A stretch of 64,000 nucleotides of DNA, from NCBI RefSeq assembly GCF_004328075.1, contig NZ_SJFN01000010.1, positions 1-64,000 on the forward strand, given 5' to 3'. The DNA is from Siculibacillus lacustris. GTDB lineage: Bacteria; Pseudomonadota; Alphaproteobacteria; Rhizobiales; Ancalomicrobiaceae. This document shows positions 27,562 to 36,756 of the stretch, piece by piece (the stretch's first letter is position 1; each line of letters starts with the position of its first letter). Under the pieces are notes generated by a model. The model did not search any database. It was not told the DNA's origin and saw only the letters and a program-made list of their open reading frames with translations. A program made the translations under genes and the position numbers.

Positions 27562-28653
27562 TCAGCCGAAGCGCGCCGGCAGGAACGGCGCCAGGCTGGC
27601 CTGCGCCCAGGCCGCCGTCCGGGTCCGCGCCGCCCGCCACGAGGCGACGATCCGGCCCGACAGCGCGTCGCGCGCCGCCACTTCCGAGAGGATCTCGTCG
27701 GCGACCCCGCGCGCCCGGACCAGCACGTCGCCGGGCAGGCCGAGCACACGCACCCCGTGCACCCCGACCAAGGTCTCGAGCGCCGTGGCGTTGTTCCACT
27801 CCGCCTGTCCCAGCGCCGTGGCGTGCTCGTCGCGACAGGCCGCCGCGACGATCGCCGCGAGGTCGTCGGGCAGGGCCGACAGCGCCCGCAGCGACACCAG
27901 CGCCTCGCCGGTGCCGTTGGGCTTGTCGAAGCCGGGGCCGTAGTAGAATTTGGTCAGGCGGTGGAGGCCGACCGCCAGATCCGAATGCGGCGCCAGCAGT
28001 TCGGCGGCGTCGACCACCCCCGACTGGAAGGCCGAGAACACCTCGCCCGGCGGCAGCGCCACCGGCGTCGCCCCCATCCGGCGAAACACTTCGCCGCCCA
28101 GGCCGACGATGCGGATCTTCAGCCCCTTGAGGTCGTCGAGCCCGGTCACCTCGCGGCGGAACCAGCCGGCCATCGACAGGCCGGTGTTGCCGGCCATGAA
28201 CGGCTTGATGCCGTGGCCGCCGTAGAGCTCGTCCCACAGCGCCTGACCGCCGCCGTGATCGATCCAGGCGAGGTGTTCGAGCGGCGTCAGGCCGAACGGC
28301 GCCGAGGTGAAGATCGGCGCCGCCGCCATCTTGCCGGCCCAGTAGAGCGAGGCGGTGTGCGCCATCTCGGCCGTGCCGCCGGCCACCGCGTCGAAACATT
28401 CGAGCGCCGGCACCAGTTCGCCCGCCGCATAGACCTTGACCGTCAGCCGTCCGCCCGACAGCCGGCCGATCGCCTGGGCCAGCCGCTCGGCCGAGACCCC
28501 GGGCCCCGGCAGGTTCTTCGGCCACGACGTGACCATCTTCCATTCGATCGCCCCGGCGGCGATCGCCGGGCTGGCGAGGCCGGTCGCCGCAACCCCGGCG
28601 ACGGCGCCGGCACCCGCGGCGAGGATCCGGCGGCGGGTGGTGGATTCGGTCAT
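27562..28653 (-). CDS. TRAP transporter DctP-type substrate-binding protein, TakP-like, Tat signal
   Basis: 363 residues from ATG 28653. The N-terminus TTRRRILAAGAGAVAG is a Tat-type signal, then the mature protein begins near EWKMVTSWPKNLPGPG. Shared blocks with the 2-oxoacid receptor TakP include SGGRLTVKVYAAGELVPA, EMAHTASLYWAGK and LKGLKIRIVGLGGEVFRR. The pocket segment differs (AAELLAPHSDLAVG). It has no permease genes beside it and follows thiD by 35 bases, so it probably belongs to the TPP-riboswitch operon. Confidence 0.88.
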   Translation of the reverse strand: MTESTTRRRILAAGAGAVAGVAATGLASPAIAAGAIEWKMVTSWPKNLPGPGVSAERLAQAIGRLSGGRLTVKVYAAGELVPALECFDAVAGGTAEMAHTASLYWAGKMAAAPIFTSAPFGLTPLEHLAWIDHGGGQALWDELYGGHGIKPFMAGNTGLSMAGWFRREVTGLDDLKGLKIRIVGLGGEVFRRMGATPVALPPGEVFSAFQSGVVDAAELLAPHSDLAVGLHRLTKFYYGPGFDKPNGTGEALVSLRALSALPDDLAAIVAAACRDEHATALGQAEWNNATALETLVGVHGVRVLGLPGDVLVRARGVADEILSEVAARDALSGRIVASWRAARTRTAAWAQASLAPFLPARFG

Positions 28654-28688
28654 GAGCGTCGTCCTCGTCGTCGCGGTCGCGTTCGCGG

Positions 28689-29492
28689 TCAGGATTGCCA
28701 CCAGGCGTGGAAATGGTCGACCGGGCCGTGGCCGTGGCCGATCGCCAGCCGGTCGGCGCCGCGAATCGCCATGGTGAGATAGGCCTTGGCGGCGCGCACC
28801 GCGCGCACCAGGTCGAGTTCGCGGGCGAGCCCGGCGGCGATCGCCGCCGACAGGGTGCAGCCGGTGCCGTGAGTGTTTTCGGTCGCATGGCGCGGCGCCG
28901 TCAGCCAGATCGCCTGGCCGCCGGCGAGCAGCAGATCCTCGGCCTCGGTGCCGGTGCCGTGGCCGCCCTTGAGCAGCACCGCCTGGGCGCCGAGCTTGAG
29001 CAGCGCCTCCGCCTGCACCAGCATCTCGGCGCGATCGCCGGCCGGCGAACGCTCGGTCAGCCGCGCCGCCTCGTGCAGATTGGGGGTGATCAGCGTGGCG
29101 CGCGGCATCAGGACCTCGCGCAGCGTCGCCACCGCCTCGGGCACCAGCAGCAGGTCGCCGCTGGTCGCCACCATCACCGGATCGAGAATCACCTGGGCGA
29201 CCCGCCAGCGATCGAGCCCTTCGCGCACCGCCCGAATCACCTCGGGCTGCGACAGCATGCCGATCTTCACCGCATCGACCGCGATGTCGGAGAACACCGC
29301 GTCGATCTGCGCCGTGACGAAGCTCGCCGGCACGTCGAACACGCCGGAGACCCCGAGGGTGTTCTGGGCGGTCAGCGCGGTGATCACGCTCGCACCGTAG
29401 ACGCCGAGCGCCGAGAAGGTCTTGAGGTCCGCCTGGATGCCGGCGCCGCCGCCCGAATCGGAGCCGGCGATGGTCAGAGCGATCGCCGTCAT
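28689..29492 (-). CDS. thiD: hydroxymethylpyrimidine/phosphomethylpyrimidine kinase
   Basis: 267 residues of the ribokinase-like ThiD family: [17 protein letters not shown] at the N-terminus, VMVATSG in the middle and the anion-hole/catalytic block [18 protein letters not shown] near the C-terminus. It phosphorylates HMP and HMP-P to HMP-PP for thiamine synthesis. The start overlaps the thiE stop by 4 bases (ATGA), so it is the third gene of thiM-thiE-thiD under the TPP riboswitch. Confidence 0.95.
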   Translation of the reverse strand: MTAIALTIAGSDSGGGAGIQADLKTFSALGVYGASVITALTAQNTLGVSGVFDVPASFVTAQIDAVFSDIAVDAVKIGMLSQPEVIRAVREGLDRWRVAQVILDPVMVATSGDLLLVPEAVATLREVLMPRATLITPNLHEAARLTERSPAGDRAEMLVQAEALLKLGAQAVLLKGGHGTGTEAEDLLLAGGQAIWLTAPRHATENTHGTGCTLSAAIAAGLARELDLVRAVRAAKAYLTMAIRGADRLAIGHGHGPVDHFHAWWQS

Positions 29493-30163
29493 CGCCGCTC
29501 CTCCTCGGCGCGCCGGGCGATCAGCGCCGCATCGACCACCCGGCGCAGACGCAGGGTCGCGGCGCGCGGGTCGTCGGCGAGGAAGATCTCGCCGATCGCC
29601 GCGATGCCGTCGGCCCCGACCGCCACCACTTCCGCCGCATTGGCCGCGGTGATCCCGGCGATCGCCCCGACCGGCAGATCCGGCCGCAGCGCCCGCACCC
29701 GCACCGCCAGTCGCGCCAGACCGACGAGGCCGAGCGGCGGCTCGGGATTGACCTTCGACAGGGTCTCGAACACCCCGCCGATGCAGACGTAGGACAAGAG
29801 GCCGAGCGGCGCCGCGTCGACGTGTTCGGGGCTCTTGATGGTGAGCCCGAGGATCGCGTCGGGACCGAGCAGGCGGCGCACGTCCTGGGCCGTCATGTCG
29901 TCCTGGCCGACGTGCACGCCGTCGGCATGGGCGACCATCGCCACGTCGACCCGATCGTTGACGATCAGCGGCACCTTTGCCCCGGCGATCGCCTTGAGGA
30001 TGTCGCGCGCCCGCTGGACCATCAGCCGGGTCGACGCCTCCTTGTCGCGATATTGCAGGAGGGTCGCGCCCCCTTCGATCGCCGCGGCGGCGAGAGCGGC
30101 GAGCGATCGTCCGCGCGAACGCGACGGGTCGAGGATGGCATGGCAACGGATGTCAGGAATCAT
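29489..30163 (-). CDS. thiE: thiamine phosphate synthase
   Basis: 224 residues, TIM-barrel ThiE. Motifs are [10 protein letters not shown], the pyrophosphate site [26 protein letters not shown] and the C-terminal GIAAIGEIF. It joins HMP-PP with hydroxyethylthiazole phosphate to make thiamine phosphate. Both ends are coupled by ATGA overlaps, to thiM upstream and thiD downstream. Confidence 0.95.
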   Translation of the reverse strand: MIPDIRCHAILDPSRSRGRSLAALAAAAIEGGATLLQYRDKEASTRLMVQRARDILKAIAGAKVPLIVNDRVDVAMVAHADGVHVGQDDMTAQDVRRLLGPDAILGLTIKSPEHVDAAPLGLLSYVCIGGVFETLSKVNPEPPLGLVGLARLAVRVRALRPDLPVGAIAGITAANAAEVVAVGADGIAAIGEIFLADDPRAATLRLRRVVDAALIARRAEEERR

Positions 30164-30966
30164 CGGATTTTCGCCCGTTCGATGAGGGATTGCCCGTCGA
30201 GCGCATGGAGCGCATCGAGAATGTCGACGGCGAAGGATCCCGGCCCCTTGGCCGTGGTCGCCGCCACTTCGCCGGCCACGCCGACCACCACCAGCGCCAC
30301 CGCGGCGGCCAGCACCGCATCGGGCTCGACCGCCCGGAACGCCGCCGCCACCGCCGTCGCGGCGCAGCCCATCGCCGTCACCCGGTCCATCAGCGGATGG
30401 CCGTTGGCGATGCGGATCAGCCGCCGCCCGTCGGTGACGATGTCGACCTCGCCGGTCACCGCCAGGGTCGTCACGTCGTGGACCGCATGGTCGCGCACCG
30501 CCCCGTCCTCGGCGTCGGTACCGGCCAGCGCCCGGAATTCCGCGCGATTGGCATGGACCAGGGCGGGTTCCATCTCGATCAGCCGGCGCGCGAAGGCCAG
30601 CCGCCCGGTGGAGATCTCGACCTTGACCGGATCGAGGATCCACGGCACGCCGGCCTCCTTGGCGACCTCGATCGCCGTCAGCCCGGCGTCGCGCCGCACC
30701 CGGTCGAGCATGCCGAGATTGATCAGCAGCGCGTCGGCGCTGGCCACGAAGTCGGGGATCTCTTCCGGCGACTGGGTCATCGACGGTTCGGCGCCGGCCG
30801 CCAGCAGCATGTTGGCGGTGAAGGTCAGCGCCACCGGCGAGGTCAGCACGTGGACCCGCGGGCGCCGGGCGCGCAGCCGCTCGACGATCGCCACCACCCC
30901 GGCCGCGGTGAGCAGGGGGCGGGCGCCGAGGCCGGCATCGGGCACGGGGGAACCATCGTCGCTCAT
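30160..30966 (-). CDS. thiM: hydroxyethylthiazole kinase
   Basis: 268 residues from ATG 30966. The ThiM signature blocks are present: PRVHVLTSPVALTFTANMLLAAGAEPSM, PWILDPVKVEIS and the catalytic MGCAATAVAAAF. The Cys of the active site is in AMGCAAT. It salvages thiazole by phosphorylation. As first gene behind the TPP riboswitch it marks a salvage-type operon: thiM, thiE and thiD are present, but the de novo genes thiC, thiG, thiO and thiS are not in this cluster. Confidence 0.95.
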   Translation of the reverse strand: MSDDGSPVPDAGLGARPLLTAAGVVAIVERLRARRPRVHVLTSPVALTFTANMLLAAGAEPSMTQSPEEIPDFVASADALLINLGMLDRVRRDAGLTAIEVAKEAGVPWILDPVKVEISTGRLAFARRLIEMEPALVHANRAEFRALAGTDAEDGAVRDHAVHDVTTLAVTGEVDIVTDGRRLIRIANGHPLMDRVTAMGCAATAVAAAFRAVEPDAVLAAAVALVVVGVAGEVAATTAKGPGSFAVDILDALHALDGQSLIERAKIR

Positions 30967-30969
30967 CTC

Positions 30970-31055
30970 AATCCCTCCGCCGGCACGACCCGGATCAGGT
31001 TCGAGGGGTTGGCCGCGCCTCTCAGCCCGGGTCTGCCGGGCACCCCCATGAGATT
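30970..31055 (-). ncRNA. TPP (THI-box) riboswitch upstream of thiM
   Basis: Read on the minus strand, the conserved cores are all in order: GGGGGTGC, then GGGCTGAGAGG, then ACCCCTCGAACCTGATC, then GGGTCGTGCCGGCGGAGGGA. The 3' end of the fold contains the GGAGG that is also the thiM Shine-Dalgarno, and CTCA at the 5' side can pair with TGAG next to the ATG. TPP binding would therefore hide the ribosome-binding site, which implies translational control of the thi operon. Confidence 0.95.
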
Positions 31056-31204
31056 TCGATGAGTTAATCCGCCGGGCGGGGCTTGGCAAGGGCCGGCCGC
31101 CGCGGAGATCTCCCCGCCCGATGCCGGTCTCCTCCGCAACCCTCCCCTCTTGCCCTCGCCCCCCGCATCTGATGGACTGGACACGTCATCGAAAGGCCCT
31201 GCCG

Positions 31205-31441
31205 ATGAAACCCTTCTTCGTCCTCGTCAAGTGCAGTCTCGGACGCTCCTACGAAGTCGCGACCGCGCTCGCCGATGCCGAGATCGCTTCGGAGATCTAT
31301 TCGATCGCCGGCGATCACGACCTGATCGTCAAGTTCTACGTCGACGACGCGACCGATATCGGCCACTTCGTCAACGAGAAGGTGCATCCGATCCCCGGCA
31401 TCGTCGACACCAAGACGCTGATCACCTTCAAGGCCTTCTGA
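31205..31441 (+). CDS. stand-alone Lrp/AsnC ligand-binding (RAM) domain protein
   Basis: 78 residues from ATG 31205. The sequence [43 protein letters not shown] is the effector domain of Lrp/AsnC regulators, with the DHDL ligand motif but no DNA-binding part. Such single-domain proteins form rings that bind amino acids and may mix with full-length Lrp proteins. It precedes pgi by 91 bases on the same strand and diverges from the riboswitch operon. Confidence 0.87.
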   Translation: MKPFFVLVKCSLGRSYEVATALADAEIASEIYSIAGDHDLIVKFYVDDATDIGHFVNEKVHPIPGIVDTKTLITFKAF

Positions 31442-31532
31442 AACCGTCGGAAAGCCCGCCCCGGCGTCGGCTCGCGGCGCCGAACCCCCGCGTGGCGCCC
31501 CCGCCCGCCCAGAGCCAGCGGAAGATCTGACC

Positions 31533-33179
31533 ATGACCGATTCGCGCTATTACGCTTTCCAGGGTCTGCGCAACCACGCGCGCCTGATCCAGTCGGTCCA
31601 CATGCGGGATCTGTTCGCCGCCGACCGTCACCGCTTCGCGCGATTCTCGGTCACCCACGACGATCTCCTGCTCGACTATTCCAAGAATCTGATTACCGAC
31701 GAGACCCTCGATCTCCTGCTGCAGCTCGCCCGGGCCAGCGACGTCGAGGGCTGGCGCGCCCGCATGTTCGCCGGCGAGGCGATCAACGCCACCGAGAAGC
31801 GCGCGGTGCTCCACGTCGCGCTGCGCAATCCCGGCCAGCGGCCGCATTTCGTCGACGGTCGCGACGTCTCCGGCGACGTCGAGGACGTGCTGGTCAAGAT
31901 GGGCGTGTTCGCCGAGGGCGTGCGCGCCGGCCGGCTGGTCGGCGCCACCGGCAAGCCCTTCACCGACGTGGTCAACATCGGAATCGGCGGCTCCGACCTC
32001 GGCCCGGCGATGGTCACCCTGGCGCTCGCCCCCTATCACGACGGCCCCAAGGTGCATTTCGTCTCCAACGTCGACGGCGCCCACATCGCCGACACGCTGA
32101 AGCCGCTCGATCCCCAGACCACCCTGTTCCTGATCGCCTCCAAGACCTTCACCACCCTCGAGACCATGACCAACGCCGCGACCGCCCGCGCCTGGATCGC
32201 CGATTCGCTCGGCGAGGCGGCGGTCGGCGCGCATTTCGCCGCGCTCTCGACGGCGATCCCCAAGGTCAAGGCCTTCGGCATCGCCGAAGACCGCATCTTC
32301 GGCTTCTGGGACTGGGTCGGCGGGCGCTATTCGGTGTGGTCGGCGATCGGCCTGCCGGTGATGATCGCCGTCGGCGAGGCCGACTTCCGCGCCTTCCTCG
32401 ACGGCGGTGCCGCCATGGACGAGCATTTCCTGGCTGCGCCGCTCTACGCCAACATGCCGGTGCTGCTCGCCCTGATCGGCGTGTGGTACCGCGACCAGAT
32501 GGGCTTCGCCACCCAGGCGGTGATCCCCTACGACCAGCGCCTGTCGCGCTTCGCCGCCCATCTGCAGCAGCTCGACATGGAATCGAACGGCAAGCGGGTG
32601 AGCAAGAACGGCGAGCCGGTGCTCCGTCCGACCGGCCCGGTGGTGTGGGGCGAGCCCGGCACCAACGGCCAGCACGCCTTCTTCCAGCTGATCCACCAGG
32701 GCACCGACGTGGTGCCGGTCGACTTCCTGCTCGCCGCCGAGCCGCACGAGAACCTGTCGGACCACCACGCCAAGCTGGTCGCCAACTGCCTCGCCCAGTC
32801 CGAGGCGCTGATGGTCGGCAAGAACGAGCGCACCGTCCACGCCGAGCTGGAGGCCTCCGGCCTGCCCAGGCCGGAGATCGACAAGCTGCTGCCGCACAAG
32901 GTGTTCCCCGGCAATCGCCCGTCCAACACCATCCTCTACCGCAAGCTCGACCCCTTCACTCTCGGCCGCCTGCTCGCCCTCTACGAGCACAAGGTGTTCG
33001 TCCAGGGGGTGATCTTCGACGTCAATTCCTTCGACCAGTGGGGTGTGGAACTCGGCAAGCAACTCGCGGTCGACCTCTTGCCGATGGTCAAGGGCGACGT
33101 CGAGACCGAGGGCAAGGACCCCTCGACCACCGGCCTGCTCGCCCACTTCCACGCCCTGCGCGGCAGCGGCGGCGCCTGA
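31533..33179 (+). CDS. pgi: glucose-6-phosphate isomerase
   Basis: 548 residues, the normal length for bacterial Pgi. Signature 1 is [18 protein letters not shown], signature 2 is the C-terminal [32 protein letters not shown], and the substrate loop is [14 protein letters not shown]. It interconverts glucose 6-phosphate and fructose 6-phosphate in the cytoplasm. The start ATG follows GCGGAAG. The lipoprotein gene begins 94 bases downstream. Confidence 0.97.
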   Translation: MTDSRYYAFQGLRNHARLIQSVHMRDLFAADRHRFARFSVTHDDLLLDYSKNLITDETLDLLLQLARASDVEGWRARMFAGEAINATEKRAVLHVALRNPGQRPHFVDGRDVSGDVEDVLVKMGVFAEGVRAGRLVGATGKPFTDVVNIGIGGSDLGPAMVTLALAPYHDGPKVHFVSNVDGAHIADTLKPLDPQTTLFLIASKTFTTLETMTNAATARAWIADSLGEAAVGAHFAALSTAIPKVKAFGIAEDRIFGFWDWVGGRYSVWSAIGLPVMIAVGEADFRAFLDGGAAMDEHFLAAPLYANMPVLLALIGVWYRDQMGFATQAVIPYDQRLSRFAAHLQQLDMESNGKRVSKNGEPVLRPTGPVVWGEPGTNGQHAFFQLIHQGTDVVPVDFLLAAEPHENLSDHHAKLVANCLAQSEALMVGKNERTVHAELEASGLPRPEIDKLLPHKVFPGNRPSNTILYRKLDPFTLGRLLALYEHKVFVQGVIFDVNSFDQWGVELGKQLAVDLLPMVKGDVETEGKDPSTTGLLAHFHALRGSGGA

Positions 33180-33273
33180 CCGCCGCGCCTCCCGCGTCGC
33201 GCGCCGCGGCGATCGCCGACGCGTCGCCGCCGGCGCCGCGTCCCGTCTTCGCCCGCGTCGAGAGGATGAAGCC

Positions 33274-33801
33274 ATGACCCTGTCCGCCCGCCCGACCCGT
33301 CGCGCCGTGCTCGGCGCCCTCGCCGCCGCCCCGCTCGCGGCCTGCGCGACCGGGGCGCCGGCCCCGGCGGTGCGCCGCTTCCGCGCCGTCACCATCGACG
33401 CCGGCCCCTTCGCCGCCAAGGGCGTGCCGAACTACGCCGCCCGCGTCGCCGAGGCCGCGCGCGCGGCGATTCCGTCAGCCTTCGCCGGGCGCCTCGATCC
33501 CTCCGACCGCAACGCCCCGACCCTGGTGATCGAGATCGCCGGCGTGTCGCTCGCCGCGTGGACCGGCAGCGGCCGCAGCCCGTTCACCATGGGCGTGGGA
33601 GCGGGCGACGCCACCGACTGGATGGACGGCGCCCTGGTGGTCCGCGCGCCCTCCGGCGCGGTGATCGACCGCCGTCCGCACATCTCGTCGCGCGCGGCGG
33701 CGTCCTCGGGCGCCTGGTACGACCCGGAGAACGAAACTCGCCGCATGCGCGACCTCGCGGCCCTCTACGTCGCCTGGGCGGCGAAGGAATACGGGGACTG
33801 A
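33274..33801 (+). CDS. hypothetical lipoprotein, 175 aa
   Basis: Starts at ATG 33274 after AGAGGATGAA. A twin-Arg-like N-terminus (TRRAVLGALAAAPLAAC) ends in the lipobox LAAC with Cys24, so export and lipid anchoring are expected. The rest (VTIDAGPFAAKGVPNYAARVAEAARAAIP..., GRSPFTMGVGAGDATDWMDGALVV) is predicted alpha/beta with a Gly/Asp-rich middle. It is unrecognised beyond a resemblance to small periplasmic DUF4136-like lipoproteins. It lies after pgi, but no functional link is evident. Confidence 0.75.
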   Translation: MTLSARPTRRAVLGALAAAPLAACATGAPAPAVRRFRAVTIDAGPFAAKGVPNYAARVAEAARAAIPSAFAGRLDPSDRNAPTLVIEIAGVSLAAWTGSGRSPFTMGVGAGDATDWMDGALVVRAPSGAVIDRRPHISSRAAASSGAWYDPENETRRMRDLAALYVAWAAKEYGD

Positions 33802-33841
33802 GGCCGGCGCCTTCGGGGACGAAGCTGTGCCGAAAATGCGA

Positions 33842-33867
33842 AGAGCCGGGCATCGCTGCCCGGCTCT
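33842..33867. terminator. hairpin terminator between the lipoprotein gene and ilvC
   Basis: AGAGCCGGGCA and TGCCCGGCTCT form an 11-bp perfect stem with a 4-base loop. On the minus strand it is followed by TTCGCATTTT, so it can end ilvC transcription; on the plus strand TCGTGTCTTCTC follows. Confidence 0.8.
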
Positions 33868-33915
33868 CGTGTCTTCTCGCGTCGCGGCAATCAGGGCTGC
33901 CGCGGTCGCGCGTCG

Positions 33916-33955
33916 GTTCTTCGCCTCGTCGACCAGCTCGTTCTTGCCGATCCCC
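33916..33955 (-). repeat. degenerate second copy of the ilvC 3' end
   Basis: These 40 bases match the true ilvC terminus at 34003-34042 at about 36 of 40 positions, with an offset of 87 bases (29 codons, same frame). Translated on the minus strand it reads GIGKNELVDEAKN against the real [13 protein letters not shown]-stop, and the copy has lost the stop codon. A perfect 9-bp hairpin (33957-33977, GCTCGGGCC-ACC-GGCCCGAGC) lies between the copies. Confidence 0.75.
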
Positions 33956-33999
33956 CGCTCGGGCCACCGGCCCGAGCAGAGCAGCAATCGTGGAGCGGC

Positions 34000-35094
<1,095 letters not shown>

Positions 35095-35096
35095 GG

Positions 35097-35720
35097 TCAT
35101 GGCGCCCCGTGGAGCACGAGGAACTGTCGGGTCGCGCGGACCGCATCCGCGCGGATCGTCTCGGGGTCGAGGGTCATCCGGTCGCCGAGCAGCAGCCGGA
35201 TCTGGACGTCGCGGGAGATCAGCCCGAAGAAGGTGCGGAACGCCGTCTCGACGTCGTCGAAGGCCAGCAGCCCCGCCGCTCTTCCTGCCACCAGCACCGG
35301 CTCGAGCCGCCGGCCCATGGCGAAGCGGCCGTTGGCGAGAACGATCGCCCCGAGCGTCGCTTCCGCCGCCGCCTGGCCGATCGCCACCCGGTTGAGGGCG
35401 ATCGAGGTGTCCGAGGCGATCACCGTCAACCAGTTGACGGCGAATTCCTCGAGCCGCGCGGTCAGCGTCGCCCGGTCGAGGCGTTCGCCGTCGATCGGGC
35501 CGACCCGCACCCGCGCCGCCTGCCAGCGCACCGTCGCGGCGAGCAGGCCGTCGCGATCGCCGAACCACTTGTAGAGCGTCTCCTTCGAGCAGGCGGCGCG
35601 GCGCGCCACCGCCGTCATGGTCAGCCGGTCGCCCGCCTCGACGAGCAGCCGCAACACGGCCTCGAGAACGCCCATCTGGCGCTCCGTCAACCCCGTGTCC
35701 TCGCCCGCCGTCGTCCGCAT
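35097..35720 (-). CDS. TetR/AcrR-family transcriptional regulator
   Basis: 207 residues. The N-terminal helix-turn-helix (about 15-60) reads VLEAVLRLLVEAGDRLTMTAVARRAACSKETLYKWFGDRDGLLAATV, the standard TetR pattern. The C-terminal domain ends in FFGLISRDVQIRLLLGDRM, like the AefR-type ligand domain. The ligand is unknown. It is divergent from the CBS-domain gene, with a palindrome in between as a possible operator. It lies directly upstream of ilvC, but control of ilvC by it is only a guess. Confidence 0.9.
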   Translation of the reverse strand: MRTTAGEDTGLTERQMGVLEAVLRLLVEAGDRLTMTAVARRAACSKETLYKWFGDRDGLLAATVRWQAARVRVGPIDGERLDRATLTARLEEFAVNWLTVIASDTSIALNRVAIGQAAAEATLGAIVLANGRFAMGRRLEPVLVAGRAAGLLAFDDVETAFRTFFGLISRDVQIRLLLGDRMTLDPETIRADAVRATRQFLVLHGAP

Positions 35721-35849
35721 CGTGTCTCCTCGGGTCCGACCGCGCCGGAGGGTCTCGCTCGCTCGTCGGCGCCGCCTCGCGCCGCCCGCGCCGTCCGTTT
35801 CCGGTCCGAACGCCGCCGAGATCCGCCCCGTCTGGGCCCCGCCGCGTCT

Positions 35850-35867
35850 CCGTACCGTACGTTACGG
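35850..35867. promoter_or_regulatory. 18-bp near-palindrome, candidate TetR operator
   Basis: CCGTACCGTACGTTACGG is symmetric at 16 of 18 positions and lies 130 bases upstream of the tetR start, in the 444-base gap 35721-36164 that separates it from the CBS gene. Size and symmetry fit a TetR-type site. No other feature is visible in this gap. Confidence 0.45.
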
Positions 35868-36164
35868 TTCCCGTGTAACCGAAGCCGGCGGCCGCGGCAA
35901 GGGCGCGTCGTGAAATTCGACCGGGGACGGGAAAGCGGGGTGCGCGCACGGCGCCGGACGGGGCGGATCGGCGGATCGGACACGGGGACGACCGAAGCGC
36001 CGGCGGGACCGGCGCGGGGACGACTGCAGCGCCGGCGGGAGCGGGCGGGTTCCCTTTCGCCGGATATGCCCCATATTGGGAAGACGACCCCCTTCGACGC
36101 CCGCCCGGCCGAACGCCGTTCGCCCACCTGCGGCTTCGCCCGCGACAGCTCTTGGAGGCTCCCC

Positions 36165-36716
36165 ATGGCCGGATCGCCGCCGCACCGAGGCTCCGACGAG
36201 ACCGGCGTCCTGGCGTCGCGCCAAGCGATCCCGGAAGCGCAGCACCCGCGCGTCACCGAACCCACCGCGCGGTCGGTGGCGGCACGATCGAACGCGCAAG
36301 ACGTCGCGATCGTCGACGCCGACGCCACCGTCCTCGATGCGCTGAAGGTGATGGCCGAGCGCGACACCGGCGCCGTCGCGGTGATGTCGCCGGTCGGCCT
36401 CGTCGGCATCTTCACCGAGCGCGACCACGCCCGCAACGCCCTGCTCGGCAACCGCACCGCGGCCAACACGCCGGTGGTCGACCTCGTGCCCGGGCCGCCG
36501 GCGACCGTCGCGCCGGGCGATGGCCTCGGCCGCTGTCTGGCGGAGCTCGCCGAACGGCGGGCGACCCATCTGGCGGTGGTCGACGCCGGTCGCGTGGTCG
36601 GCCTCCTCGCCGAGGCCGATCTCCTGGCGGCGCGGGTCGCCCATCACCAGCGGATCTTCCACGAGACCGAGATGGATCAGAAGCTGTTGTTCCTGCGCGG
36701 CACCTACAGCTGCTGA
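36165..36716 (+). CDS. CBS-domain pair protein
   Basis: 183 residues from ATG 36165 with GGAGG upstream. Two CBS motifs follow a polar N-terminus: VAIVDADATVLDALKVMAERDTGAVAVMS...GIFTERDHARNALL and VAPGDGLGRCLAELAERRATHLAVVDAGRVVGLLAEADLL. Such pairs bind adenosine nucleotides and signal energy state. The C-terminus ends FLRGTYSC. No fused catalytic domain is present, so the controlled target is unknown. Confidence 0.9.
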   Translation: MAGSPPHRGSDETGVLASRQAIPEAQHPRVTEPTARSVAARSNAQDVAIVDADATVLDALKVMAERDTGAVAVMSPVGLVGIFTERDHARNALLGNRTAANTPVVDLVPGPPATVAPGDGLGRCLAELAERRATHLAVVDAGRVVGLLAEADLLAARVAHHQRIFHETEMDQKLLFLRGTYSC

Positions 36717-36756
36717 TCCGCGGCCGCGCCGCGGTCGTCCCGGCCCGGTGCGATCC

